A DNA stretch of 38,557 nt from Flammeovirgaceae bacterium (lineage in GTDB: Bacteria; Bacteroidota; Bacteroidia; Cytophagales; Cyclobacteriaceae): positions 1-38,557 of the forward strand of contig JAHEZH010000045.1 of NCBI GenBank assembly GCA_023251155.1. Direction: 5' to 3'. Position numbers and translations under genes: made by a program. Positions 19,710-27,957 of the stretch are shown one piece after another. Below the pieces are notes generated by a model, which saw only the letters and a program-made list of their open reading frames with translations, did not search any database and was not told the origin of the DNA. The first letter of the stretch is position 1; every line of letters starts with the position of its first letter.

Positions 19710-19737
19710 CCTCAGAATACTCTTCTGAGGTTTTTTT
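19710..19737 (+). terminator. Rho-independent terminator of the tRNA gene
   Basis: The stem CCTCAGA / TCTGAGG is followed at once by seven T residues. Confidence 0.85.
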
Positions 19738-20024
19738 GTGCCTTTATATAACTTCTTTTCTTTTGCTGTGTGAACCGGCTGTAAACGATATACTTGATGC
19801 AATCCGATCAAGACGCTGTCACAGAAAATCAAAGTTTGACTCAGGTCATTTCAATATTTTTCACTGTAATGATAACTAACCAAGGGCTTTAATTCGCAAG
19901 AATTAAAGCCCTTTTACGTTTTGCAGTTGAACAATCAGTCTTTCATGTAAAAATATTCATCACCAATTGTGTGATGGGTGGTCTTATTGACTGAAATATT
20001 TTTTAACCACAAAAACCAACTGCA
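19738..20024. other. Intergenic start of the accessory region
   Basis: No gene or RNA is recognised apart from a strong hairpin at 19882-19913. It lies directly downstream of the tRNA terminator, where an island junction would be expected; no attachment-site copy of the tRNA 3' end was found elsewhere in the window. Confidence 0.5.
19882..19913. terminator. Strong hairpin, probable terminator
   Basis: A perfect 14-base-pair stem (AAGGGCTTTAATTC / GAATTAAAGCCCTT) with a GCAA tetraloop and a short T-rich flank. It would stop read-through into the 229-residue gene or insulate the island from the tRNA. Confidence 0.6.
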
Positions 20025-20714
20025 ATGAGCGAACACTATGTAATCGAACAAGGAGAGAACTGGGTCTTTGTTAACGAACTGTTTACTCTCACTACTAAGA
20101 CTTACAATCTCACAGATGCACTCAATGAGCGGCAATTTGGTCCACCAACATTCTCCGATGAGGAAAGTTGGCTAGCGTACCATACAGATATTCCCTATAT
20201 AAAAGAACAGTATTTCAATGAACTAATACAATTGCCTATCCATCACGCAATCACACGTTTGGACAACCTAATTGAGACAAAGAACTCTAACTTGTTTAAT
20301 CTAGCTATGTTAGAAGATCTTTTGTTTTACAAACAAAACAACCGATTCAATTATGAGCATACTCAATCTTTTGTGAAAGTTGACATCTTATATGACTATG
20401 ACATTCAAAAACGTCAGGCTTTTAAAATACTTTGGCCACCTCCTTTTACCGACTACTGCGAATTGTTGGATGCAGTTTATACAGTAGATCTTGATACACC
20501 AGAAATACCAAAAAACGAGTTCTTCAATTTAAGCCTTCGAATTTTTAGGTTGGATACCGAAAAATCAGAACAGAATTTCATGACGACAGTTTCTCAGATA
20601 ATAAGACGCGATAAGAGTAGCAAGTATCTTACAGAATTGGTTACTAAGTATGATCTAACAACTGAAAAAAGAAGACAAAAGCACGAAGAGAGACGGGATA
20701 GGTTGAAAAAGTGA
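20025..20714 (+). CDS. Hypothetical protein, 229 residues
   Basis: I do not recognise a family. The protein is soluble, has no signal peptide or membrane segment, is rich in aromatic residues and in charged residues towards the end, and finishes with a highly basic helix (EKRRQKHEERRDRLKK, residues 214-229) that could bind nucleic acid or form a coiled coil. The start is the ATG at 20025. A hairpin lies 7 bases after the stop. Base composition is AT-rich like the rest of the island. The frame is long and uninterrupted, so it is probably a real gene. Confidence 0.65.
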   Translation: MSEHYVIEQGENWVFVNELFTLTTKTYNLTDALNERQFGPPTFSDEESWLAYHTDIPYIKEQYFNELIQLPIHHAITRLDNLIETKNSNLFNLAMLEDLLFYKQNNRFNYEHTQSFVKVDILYDYDIQKRQAFKILWPPPFTDYCELLDAVYTVDLDTPEIPKNEFFNLSLRIFRLDTEKSEQNFMTTVSQIIRRDKSSKYLTELVTKYDLTTEKRRQKHEERRDRLKK

Positions 20715-20721
20715 AAAAATA

Positions 20722-20741
20722 AAACCCTTTATAAAGGGTTT
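20722..20741. terminator. Palindromic terminator after the 229-residue gene
   Basis: AAACCCTTTATAAAGGGTTT is a perfect 20-base palindrome directly after the stop codon. Confidence 0.6.
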
Positions 20742-20784
20742 GCCCTTGCTTCATTTAATAACGTTGTGCTATAAATTATTTGAT

Positions 20785-20907
20785 ATGCAACAGTTCATAC
20801 TAGCAGATCCGATGGAATTTCAAGCTGACCTACAAAGAAAGCTGGATAAGATGAAGAGTGATATTATTTATGAGCTCAGCCAGACTATGGACAAGAAGAA
20901 AGAATGA
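20785..20907 (+). CDS. Small hypothetical protein, 40 residues
   Basis: An ATG at 20785 opens a 40-residue frame (MQQFILADPMEFQ..., ending MDKKKE). It is short but has a plausible, strongly helical, charged sequence. Its beginning resembles the N-terminal helix of the small helix-turn-helix/excisionase-like proteins of Bacteroidota mobile elements, without the DNA-binding part. It may be a real small gene or a remnant. It stops immediately before the convergent RloA-like gene. Confidence 0.4.
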   Translation: MQQFILADPMEFQADLQRKLDKMKSDIIYELSQTMDKKKE

Positions 20908-22206
20908 CTAATGAAATAAGCTCCCTTCATCTTCCTCAAATAGGCCAAGCTGGGGTCTATCTTTTTTAGAAAAAGGTACTGCGTTGTAATCACCGTTCAG
21001 GTAATCCTTTTCAAAGGAAGCATCATTTCTTACACCTTTGCCCAATAAATTCATAAGTTTAGATGAACCTAACTCGTCTTTTTCGACAAAATAAACCTGA
21101 TCTCTTCTGAAAATCTTATCAGAAAGTAAGTTTGTATTATTTGTCGAAAATATAAGTTGCGCGTTACTAATATTATCTGAAGTTGAATTGAAAAATTGAA
21201 CAATGAGTGTTGATAATAAAGGATGCAATTTTGCATCGAGTTCATCAATGACTAAAACGCCCCCTTGGGTAAGCGCATCCAGAATGTATCCAGAAAGTGA
21301 AAAATATTTTTGTGTGCCTAATGATTCTTCATCTGAAAAACTAAACTCTTCGTGACCAACCACTTTATTATTTTGATCGTACTTTTTGTGGATAGTTAGA
21401 ATTTTTCCTGGAGTGCCATGAGTTGATGAAAGAATTAATTTTTTTATATCATCAGGCATCTCTGAAAGTTGATCCTCACGCAACTTAAATTTTTTGATCA
21501 CTATATCTTCAAAACCGAGATTTGCAATTTCCAAGATTTTCAACAATTGCTTTTTTCGTTTTTCATCAGACAATAGATTTATAGAATGATTGAATGACGT
21601 TTTTGTATTTAGATCTGAAAGGAATACGACTTTTTGGAACCAACCCAAAATTCTTGACGCAATGTTTCCATTGAACTGAGCAATTACAGACAGGAATAAT
21701 GCATTTATTCTAGTTTTGTCTTCTAACCCCTTCCCTTCAGTAAAAAAATCTGAAACAGTTATTTGGTTGTAAAGACGATGAAATAAGGTTGCATTTTTTG
21801 TTTTTCGAATTTCGATTAAATGTTCGCGCCATATTCGATGTTTATCAAGTTGAAAAGCATATTGATAAACTCTATTGTCATTAATGAATTCTATCTCAAA
21901 AGTACTTGGTCTTTTAGCGGTTGAAGTGTTTAATTTAAAATTCTCGACCGCAATCATTTCGTTAACCTGAAGTCCTTTTGCTGAATTAAGGACCATATCC
22001 TTCATTAATTCGAAAGCCTTGATAAGATTTGATTTCCCAGCAGCATTTGCTCCAAAAACAGCCGCACTTTTCAGAAGCCTTATTCTTACGTGCTCGGGTT
22101 CAAATACATTATTTTCAGCATATTCCTTGATTGAGGCAGCTTCTAGAGAGAATTCCACCTCGTCCTTAAATGATAGGTAGTTACCTACTTTAAACTTTAT
22201 CAGCAT
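20908..22206 (-). CDS. RloA-like AAA15/AAA21-family ATPase (COG1106 type), stand-alone
   Basis: The 432-residue protein is an SMC/ABC-like ATPase of the AAA15/21 family. It starts with the usual FKVGNYLSFKDEVEFSL strand, has Walker A GANAAGKS (52-59), the signature-like ESLGTQKYFSLSG, Walker B VLVIDELDAKLHP and the switch region LIFSTNNTNLL. Such ATPases are often paired with RloB or carry an OLD-type TOPRIM nuclease; neither is seen here, although solo copies are common in defence islands. It is divergent from the CBASS operon with about 450 bases between. Its exact role is unknown; anti-phage function is inferred from family and neighbours. Confidence 0.85.
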   Translation of the reverse strand: MLIKFKVGNYLSFKDEVEFSLEAASIKEYAENNVFEPEHVRIRLLKSAAVFGANAAGKSNLIKAFELMKDMVLNSAKGLQVNEMIAVENFKLNTSTAKRPSTFEIEFINDNRVYQYAFQLDKHRIWREHLIEIRKTKNATLFHRLYNQITVSDFFTEGKGLEDKTRINALFLSVIAQFNGNIASRILGWFQKVVFLSDLNTKTSFNHSINLLSDEKRKKQLLKILEIANLGFEDIVIKKFKLREDQLSEMPDDIKKLILSSTHGTPGKILTIHKKYDQNNKVVGHEEFSFSDEESLGTQKYFSLSGYILDALTQGGVLVIDELDAKLHPLLSTLIVQFFNSTSDNISNAQLIFSTNNTNLLSDKIFRRDQVYFVEKDELGSSKLMNLLGKGVRNDASFEKDYLNGDYNAVPFSKKDRPQLGLFEEDEGSLFH

Positions 22207-22663
22207 TATTGAGAGAAAAGCGATTTTTCAGCCTGAAATTTATACCTGAATTATTGATTTTTGAGAAATAATCGTAAAAACTTGCATTTACCCATGTAAA
22301 CTTGCTATATTCACGAATAGTTCTCAGTATTTGCATATTTGACGGCAAGGTATTGATAAAATTGTGAAATTTTCGATATTTTATCTGTCTGATTACCATT
22401 TTCTGAGCACAGAAAAAGAAAAGTGCTGAAAGTTTCTCAGGCCATCAGCACTTTCTTCTAGGGATACCATGATGTATTGCTCAGTAAACTGAGGGTGTCC
22501 CCTTTTGAGTATTTAAAATATGGTGCCAAATCTATAGCTGAATAGGGTTTCTCCCAAACAGTTTCTGATAAACGGCCTCCATTCTCAGAAGCACATAATA
22601 TGTCCGGCTTATGCTTCCGTAGTCGTCAATTTTTATACGGAGGTAGAATTAACAACCACTATT
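22207..22663. other. Structured intergenic region upstream of CBASS
   Basis: No supported gene. It contains two adjacent stem-loops: AAAGTGCTGA / TCAGCACTTT (22420-22454), which has a T-rich flank only on the minus strand, and a nested structure at 22461-22501 (GGGATACC with GGTGTCCC enclosing CTCAG-taaa-CTGAG). They could be terminators, a leader or a small RNA. No convincing promoter motif was found for the CD-NTase gene. Confidence 0.5.
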
Positions 22664-23704
22664 ATGTCACTTGTTCAAGACCAATTTTACGAGTTCCATC
22701 GGAACATTAAGCTCGATCTTGAGGATCATCAAGAGCTTATTAAAAAACGAGATACGATGATCAAAGAGATCAGGAATTATCTCAAAAAAAAATCAGAAGA
22801 CGAGAAATCAGACCTGATCACTTTTTCTGAATTCAACCAGGGCAGTTATTCAATGGGTACAGGAGTTGCACCTATCAATGACGACCAAGACCACGACATT
22901 GATGTTGGATTACTCTTTGATATTTCGAAGGATGACTATAATCCTGTTGAAGTAAAGAAATGGGTTTTCGAAGCGTTAGATTCTAAGCAGTTCAGGACAG
23001 TTGAATGGAAGAAGCCTTGTATAAGAGTGCAATACTTTGAAGAAGGAACACCACGTTTTCATTTGGACTTTGCTGTGTATTCCGCACCAGGTAAGAATTA
23101 TGGATCAAAGACTTATCTAGCAAAAGGAAAGCCTGAGTCTCCTAAGGAACAAAAGAAATGGGAAGAATCAGAGCCAAAGAAGTTAAAAGATCTCGTAGAA
23201 AGTAAATTTCAGGATACTGAAAGTCGTAAACAATTTAAAAGAGGCATCCGATATTGTAAGCGTTGGCGTGACAACAAGTTCAATTCAGTAAACGGCCGTC
23301 CAACGGGTATTGCATTTACGGCACTTGCATTGAAAGGATTTGTATCCAAGACACGCGACTACTTCACTAACGATGAAAAAATCGATGATCTAGATGCCAT
23401 GATCTATTTTATAGATTTTATCATTAAGCAATTCAGCTGGTTGGATGGACGGATTTCTGTAGAACTTCCGGTGCTACCGTACAACAATCTTTTCGTAAAG
23501 ATGACGGATAATCAATGTAAAGATTTTAAGGAGCGTCTTCAAAATCTTTTGGCAAATCTGAAGAAAGCAAAGGATGAATCTGATCCTCATGAAGCATGCA
23601 AAATTCTAAAAAGAGAATTTGGCGATGATTTTCCGGTTCCTGCTAAGCAGAGCACCGGCCAGCATAGACGCGCAGCTGTAGTTGGAACAAGTGAATCTGC
23701 TTAA
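22664..23704 (+). CDS. CBASS CD-NTase (cyclic oligonucleotide synthase)
   Basis: The 346-residue protein is a cGAS/DncV-like nucleotidyltransferase. The nucleotide-binding motif is GSYSMGT (60-66), followed by the metal-binding DHDIDVGLLFD, in which D78 and D80 are the likely catalytic pair, and by HLDFAVYS with D135 as the third acid. The C-terminal half has the helical region expected of SMODS enzymes. On phage infection it would make a cyclic di- or trinucleotide that activates the SAVED effector. The C-terminus is a flexible tail ending SESA; Cap2 is known to conjugate CD-NTases through their last small residue. It is the first gene of the operon, four bases before cap2. The clade and product cannot be fixed by eye. 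Confidence 0.92.
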   Translation: MSLVQDQFYEFHRNIKLDLEDHQELIKKRDTMIKEIRNYLKKKSEDEKSDLITFSEFNQGSYSMGTGVAPINDDQDHDIDVGLLFDISKDDYNPVEVKKWVFEALDSKQFRTVEWKKPCIRVQYFEEGTPRFHLDFAVYSAPGKNYGSKTYLAKGKPESPKEQKKWEESEPKKLKDLVESKFQDTESRKQFKRGIRYCKRWRDNKFNSVNGRPTGIAFTALALKGFVSKTRDYFTNDEKIDDLDAMIYFIDFIIKQFSWLDGRISVELPVLPYNNLFVKMTDNQCKDFKERLQNLLANLKKAKDESDPHEACKILKREFGDDFPVPAKQSTGQHRRAAVVGTSESA

Positions 23705-23708
23705 TTAG

Positions 23709-25423
23709 ATGATTAACGAAGCCGAACTTTTACAACATCTAATAGACAATTTTAAACAGGTAGCAAAAGTCGATATTTCAGTCTTCAAAAGAAGGAGACT
23801 GAAATATTGCTTTTCATTTCTTGATGAAATTGAGGGGATTGAAGTGACAATATTTCTTGGCCTTGACGAAGAATTTCCGCTTTCATTGCCTTCGTATTTT
23901 ATCAAGGAGTATGACAAGTTTCCTTTTATTCCGCATGTCGAAGAGGACGGGAAGATTTGCTATACCCATGATGATAATGTATTTGTTGATTACACCGATC
24001 CGTATAATGTAATTACTGAATCGTTTCAACTAGCGCGGAATACAATTACAGTTGGATTAAAGGGAGAAAATAAGATCGACTTTGTAAACGAGTTTGAATC
24101 TTATTGGGTGCGATTAAAAGATGTAGAAGAAATTTATGGTAATCTGAATCTTTCCTCTGGTCCGTCTCAAATTAAAATAGGTCATAAGGACAAATTAATA
24201 TTTGCTGTCTCTGAAGAGAATGAATATTTCGAAAAGACTAAAAGATTTATTGATCTGACTGAAAAAGGCATCACGTATGAGAATGGTATCTATTTGCCAT
24301 TAGAAAAAGGCTTTTATCCGGAGCCATTGAGAAGCAGTGATCCAGTAACTTTTGAATACTTTAAACGAATTCTTTCAGGCATTGAGGGGGCTGACCTTAA
24401 GAAGGTTCAAAAGCTTGCAAACCGATCAGCTAAAGCTAAGGAGTATGTTATTGTTTCTTTTGAGCAACCGGATGGATTAAAATCTATTCTAGGCTTTCAG
24501 TTTAGTGGTTGCCAAAGACACCCAATTGTTACAAATGAGTTTAATGGCAAAATAAAACCTGTTTCCGTTCAGCGACTTGATAAAGAATATCTTATCAAAC
24601 GTGGTGGAAATGGTGAAACTCACTTTACTAAGAGAGGATTGATCATTGGTTGCGGTTCGGTGGGTGGGTTTATAATTGAAGAACTTATTAGGACTGGATT
24701 TACACATTTAGATATCGTTGATAACGACAAATTATCGCAGGAAAATAGCTACAGACATTTCCTTGGATTTGAAAATCTCTATCAACCTAAAGTGGATGCA
24801 ATTAAAAAGAGAATAGAAAAGATCTTTCCCCATTCTAACATAACAGCAATCAACGATAAGATTGAACGTCTTTTATTAAATAAAAAACTTGATATAGTTC
24901 TTATCAATTTATTGTCGTTGCAACAGGGAATGTTACCATTAATCATTTTTTAAACGAGTTTATAACATCCAAGTATACGGGGCTTCCGGTTTTTTTCTCT
25001 TGGAATGAGCCTTATGGTATAGGCGGGCATGTGTTGGCAACAAATATTAGTAATAACGGTTGCTACCAATGTCTGTACGACAACGAGTATCGCCATAATC
25101 GCGCATCGTTCGCAGATAAGAATCAAACCAAACCATTCTTAAAATCGGTGTCAGGATGTGGTACTGTCTACACTCCCTTTAGTTCTATTGACTCACGGCA
25201 TACCGCATGTTTGACAATAAAAAAGATTGCTGAAGTATTAAATGGTGATCAAAAAGTAAACACAATCAATTCCTGGAAAGGAGACAATAAACTTTTTATA
25301 CAGGAAGGTTTTAAAATGTCTGCACGATACGAACTTGATGAACATCAGCTCCATGAAGTAGCCACTAAATTCGAATCGATTACATGTCCAATTTGTAATA
25401 GTGCAAAAACCAAAATGCTATGA
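23709..25423 (+). pseudogene. cap2: CBASS Cap2, E2-E1 fusion ligase, interrupted by a single-base frameshift
   Basis: Two frames together give about 571 residues, the usual Cap2 size. The first (23709-24953) holds the E2-like domain with the catalytic-type Cys84 in DGKICYTHDDN, and the start of the E1 adenylation domain with the nucleotide loop GCGSVGG (314-320) and DIVDNDKLSQENSYRH. It runs off frame near 24909-24914 (in TTTATTG) and stops at 24953. One added base there restores a sensible VVATGNVTINHFLNEF sequence into the second frame, which ends at 25423 and carries CYQC and CPIC (probable zinc site) and SGCGTVYTPF, the likely E1 cysteine (about 484). Cap2 attaches the CD-NTase C-terminus to targets and primes the enzyme. 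The break may be real or a sequence error. Confidence 0.88.
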
Positions 25424-25890
25424 CTTTTACATTAAGCAATAAAGGCATAATAAAATTGGATGTTTCTATTATCGAGATTGTTCAATTCTATCAGCAGACA
25501 GAAAAAGAAGACTTGGAAGCGGGAGGTGTTCTATTGGGGCGGTTTATAGTCGATTCAAAAAACATCATTGTTGATAAAGTAAGCACCCCTATGCCCGGAG
25601 ATAAACGTACCAGATACTCATTTAATCGTGGTGCCAAAATGCATCAACGTTTTATTGATAAAGAATGGAATCAGAGCAATGGAACTAGCCACTATCTTGG
25701 AGAATGGCATACACATCCTGAAAAGCATCCTGAACCTTCAGGAAAAGATTTAAGCAATTGGACAATACATTTAAAACGTGACACATTTTCAAGCAGATTT
25801 CTATACTTCGTCATCTTAGGCACAAAAGAGATCTGCATTTGGGAAGGTGATAGAAGGACTTTCAAATTCAAAAAATTAAAAGCATTATGA
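25420..25890 (+). CDS. cap3: CBASS Cap3, JAB/JAMM isopeptidase
   Basis: The 156-residue protein is a single JAB/MPN metallopeptidase domain. The upstream glutamate is E33 in LEAGGVLLG, and the zinc motif H-x-H-x7-S-x2-D is perfect in EWHTHPEKHPEPSGKD (H97, H99, S107, D110). In type II CBASS, Cap3 removes the CD-NTase from conjugates made by Cap2. It overlaps the end of cap2 by 4 bases (ATGA) and the effector start by 4 bases. Confidence 0.93.
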   Translation: MTFTLSNKGIIKLDVSIIEIVQFYQQTEKEDLEAGGVLLGRFIVDSKNIIVDKVSTPMPGDKRTRYSFNRGAKMHQRFIDKEWNQSNGTSHYLGEWHTHPEKHPEPSGKDLSNWTIHLKRDTFSSRFLYFVILGTKEICIWEGDRRTFKFKKLKAL

Positions 25891-27677
25891 ATCAGGGTTA
25901 CATTATACTTAAGCACCAATTATTTAAAGAAATCTCCGATCAAGAAGTTCTGGAAATTCTTGAAAAGAAAGTTGATAAAAAAAATCTTCATATCGTTGAT
26001 ATTAAGTTTAAACTGATTGGCATGGATGAAATTGGGGACTTACCTAATCTTGAGGCCAAGGCTTATCAGCGACAAATATGTGAAAACGAAATTCGCCCTT
26101 TGATAAATCAATATCCGAATTTCAAAATAGCATACTTTGGCTCAGTATCTATACCGTTGGCATTACATCTTGGATATTGCTTAGGTTCTTGGCAAAGTAT
26201 GGAGATCTTTAATCTTGACAGAGAGACAAATAAGTGGGTTGTAGATGATACTGACTTGCCTGAACTACCTTACAAGAATAAATTTCCAAGAGAGACGATT
26301 GAGATTTCTACAGATGTACTTTTTAAAGTTGAATCATCTTACGCTATACAAGATCAAGAGGTAAAAGAGTCAATTGGGACAAATCATCAAACTGTAGGCT
26401 TGCAGCTTGAAGTTTTTGATAAGAATGCCTTTAAAGGCTTCGATCACATTGTAAAATTCGGAGCCAAATTTTCTGAAGGACTTGATGCAGTGGCAAATTA
26501 TATTCCAAACACTGATAAGGTTCACCTTATAGTAACTGCTCCTGTAGGTGTGACTTTTTATTTGGGTACAAGAATAAATCCGAACGTGACAAAGCCGATT
26601 GTTACTTATCAATATCGAACTAATCAATCACCTCCTTACGAAGAGGTTTTTGTCTTACAAGAGGAAGAAGCGGCACTAAAATCAATTGGAGAGGCGGAAA
26701 AAAAACATATTGATGATATTAGATCGAAATTAAAGAGAGAGATCGAAGAGAAAATAGCAGTATTTGCAAGGGAGAAAGGCGAGCAGGCTAGTTCAAACGA
26801 AACACAATGGATTGATCTCATTTTGCCAGCTGGAGGAGAGCATATTAATCTTAAATATGGATATTGGAAGAACCTATCAAATATTGTTAACACACCTTTA
26901 AAAAATGCAACACTGTCTGATGATACATCCGAAGCAGACAAGCGCGAAGGTTTTTATCTGAACGACAATGGAGTCTGGCAGGTCTCTGATCGTTTTATCT
27001 TTAACGTCTCTCAAAGGTTAAAAGGTGACGAGGTCAAAATGTTAAGAGCATTACGAATGTTTATCCTTCACGAAGGATTCCATGTAACACAAGGCTTGAC
27101 AAACCACACTGCTTCATCTATCGGTAGATTTCCAAGAGTACTCGAAGAAGCCGATTATGTGGCTGATGTTTGGGCATTCTTCCATGAGTACGCTATTTCT
27201 AAGAGATATTATTCAAGTGATGCCAGTAATGCAAAAGACTTCTTTAAAGGCTTATTCACCTTGGCAACTGAGACAATGTGGTCTTTTGTTGAATTGTCAA
27301 ACGATTATAATGAAATGCAAGTTAGGGGCGTGAATAGGTTTTTGATTTGGTATTTTGCATTTAACCTCGTTGATGATTCCAAGTGTGTGTCTTTAAAAGA
27401 CATTGTTGATCGACTTTCGATCAAGCCGATTCTTGAATTGAAGGGTTTGCAGATAAAGGCAGTTAACCAAAGAGTAATTTATCGACTTAATAATTTCAAA
27501 GCTAACGAATTGGAAATAGGCTATTTTGATCCTTCAACATATGTCAGACGTAATGGCAATGCAGGGGGAATTGAATTGCCAAGTTTGGTAGAAGGCTTTA
27601 AAAAAAGGAATGGTCTTGCTATAATGGAACAGATGAAAACACTTTACCATAATGTCGGCCCCTCTCTTAAATTTTAA
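25887..27677 (+). CDS. CBASS effector: SAVED domain fused to an HExxH zinc metallopeptidase
   Basis: The 596-residue protein has an N-terminal SAVED-like domain (about 1-250): two CARF-like halves are seen in AYFGSVSIPLALHLGYCLG (about 83-101) and HLIVTAPVGVTFYLGTRI (about 214-231). A charged coiled segment follows (about 255-305), then a C-terminal domain with HEGFH at 395-399, an HExxH zinc motif, and EEADYVAD (420-427), which fits the third ligand of M48-like gluzincins. The effector domain is thus probably a protease switched on when SAVED binds the CD-NTase product. The known SAVED effectors I recall are nucleases, TIR enzymes or the Lon-type protease CalpL of type III CRISPR. The order SAVED first, enzyme second is also reversed relative to Cap4. 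It overlaps cap3 by 4 bases. Substrate unknown. Confidence 0.85.
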   Translation: MNQGYIILKHQLFKEISDQEVLEILEKKVDKKNLHIVDIKFKLIGMDEIGDLPNLEAKAYQRQICENEIRPLINQYPNFKIAYFGSVSIPLALHLGYCLGSWQSMEIFNLDRETNKWVVDDTDLPELPYKNKFPRETIEISTDVLFKVESSYAIQDQEVKESIGTNHQTVGLQLEVFDKNAFKGFDHIVKFGAKFSEGLDAVANYIPNTDKVHLIVTAPVGVTFYLGTRINPNVTKPIVTYQYRTNQSPPYEEVFVLQEEEAALKSIGEAEKKHIDDIRSKLKREIEEKIAVFAREKGEQASSNETQWIDLILPAGGEHINLKYGYWKNLSNIVNTPLKNATLSDDTSEADKREGFYLNDNGVWQVSDRFIFNVSQRLKGDEVKMLRALRMFILHEGFHVTQGLTNHTASSIGRFPRVLEEADYVADVWAFFHEYAISKRYYSSDASNAKDFFKGLFTLATETMWSFVELSNDYNEMQVRGVNRFLIWYFAFNLVDDSKCVSLKDIVDRLSIKPILELKGLQIKAVNQRVIYRLNNFKANELEIGYFDPSTYVRRNGNAGGIELPSLVEGFKKRNGLAIMEQMKTLYHNVGPSLKF

Positions 27678-27775
27678 TTTCGGAATATGTGCAATTCAAA
27701 GCGGTGGAACTTTGTAAAAATTGACTATTTGAGTTTTATATACGCAAAAGACCGTTGCCTTTATTACCAGACTGA

Positions 27776-27957
27776 ATGAAAATATTAGAAAGATTTTATA
27801 GTTATTCTCTGATAATCTGGATAGCAGTTTTCTGGATTGTTCTATATCGAATTCCTTTGGGTTTTATCCCTGATTATTTCGGAATAAAGGCTACTATTAA
27901 GTCAGGCCTTTTTACAAAAATTGTCCTCTCTTTCATATCGGTCTTTAGTTTTTTGTT
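27776..27957 (+). pseudogene. Small membrane protein gene truncated by an IS remnant
   Basis: The first 60 residues or so, starting MKILERFYSYSLIIW, hold two hydrophobic helices around a Pro/Gly-rich loop (RIPLGFIPDYFG), faintly like the N-terminus of DUF1648/SdpI-type proteins. The natural frame ends at the transposase remnant near 27958; the 20 or so codons after that point are read from antisense transposase sequence. The rest of the gene is missing from the other side of the element. Confidence 0.55.

Noticed and set aside
22190..22399. A 69-residue minus-strand frame overlapping the start of the RloA-like ATPase gene
   Set aside because: No family, overlaps the ATPase start, and consists of AT-rich low-information sequence; probably chance.
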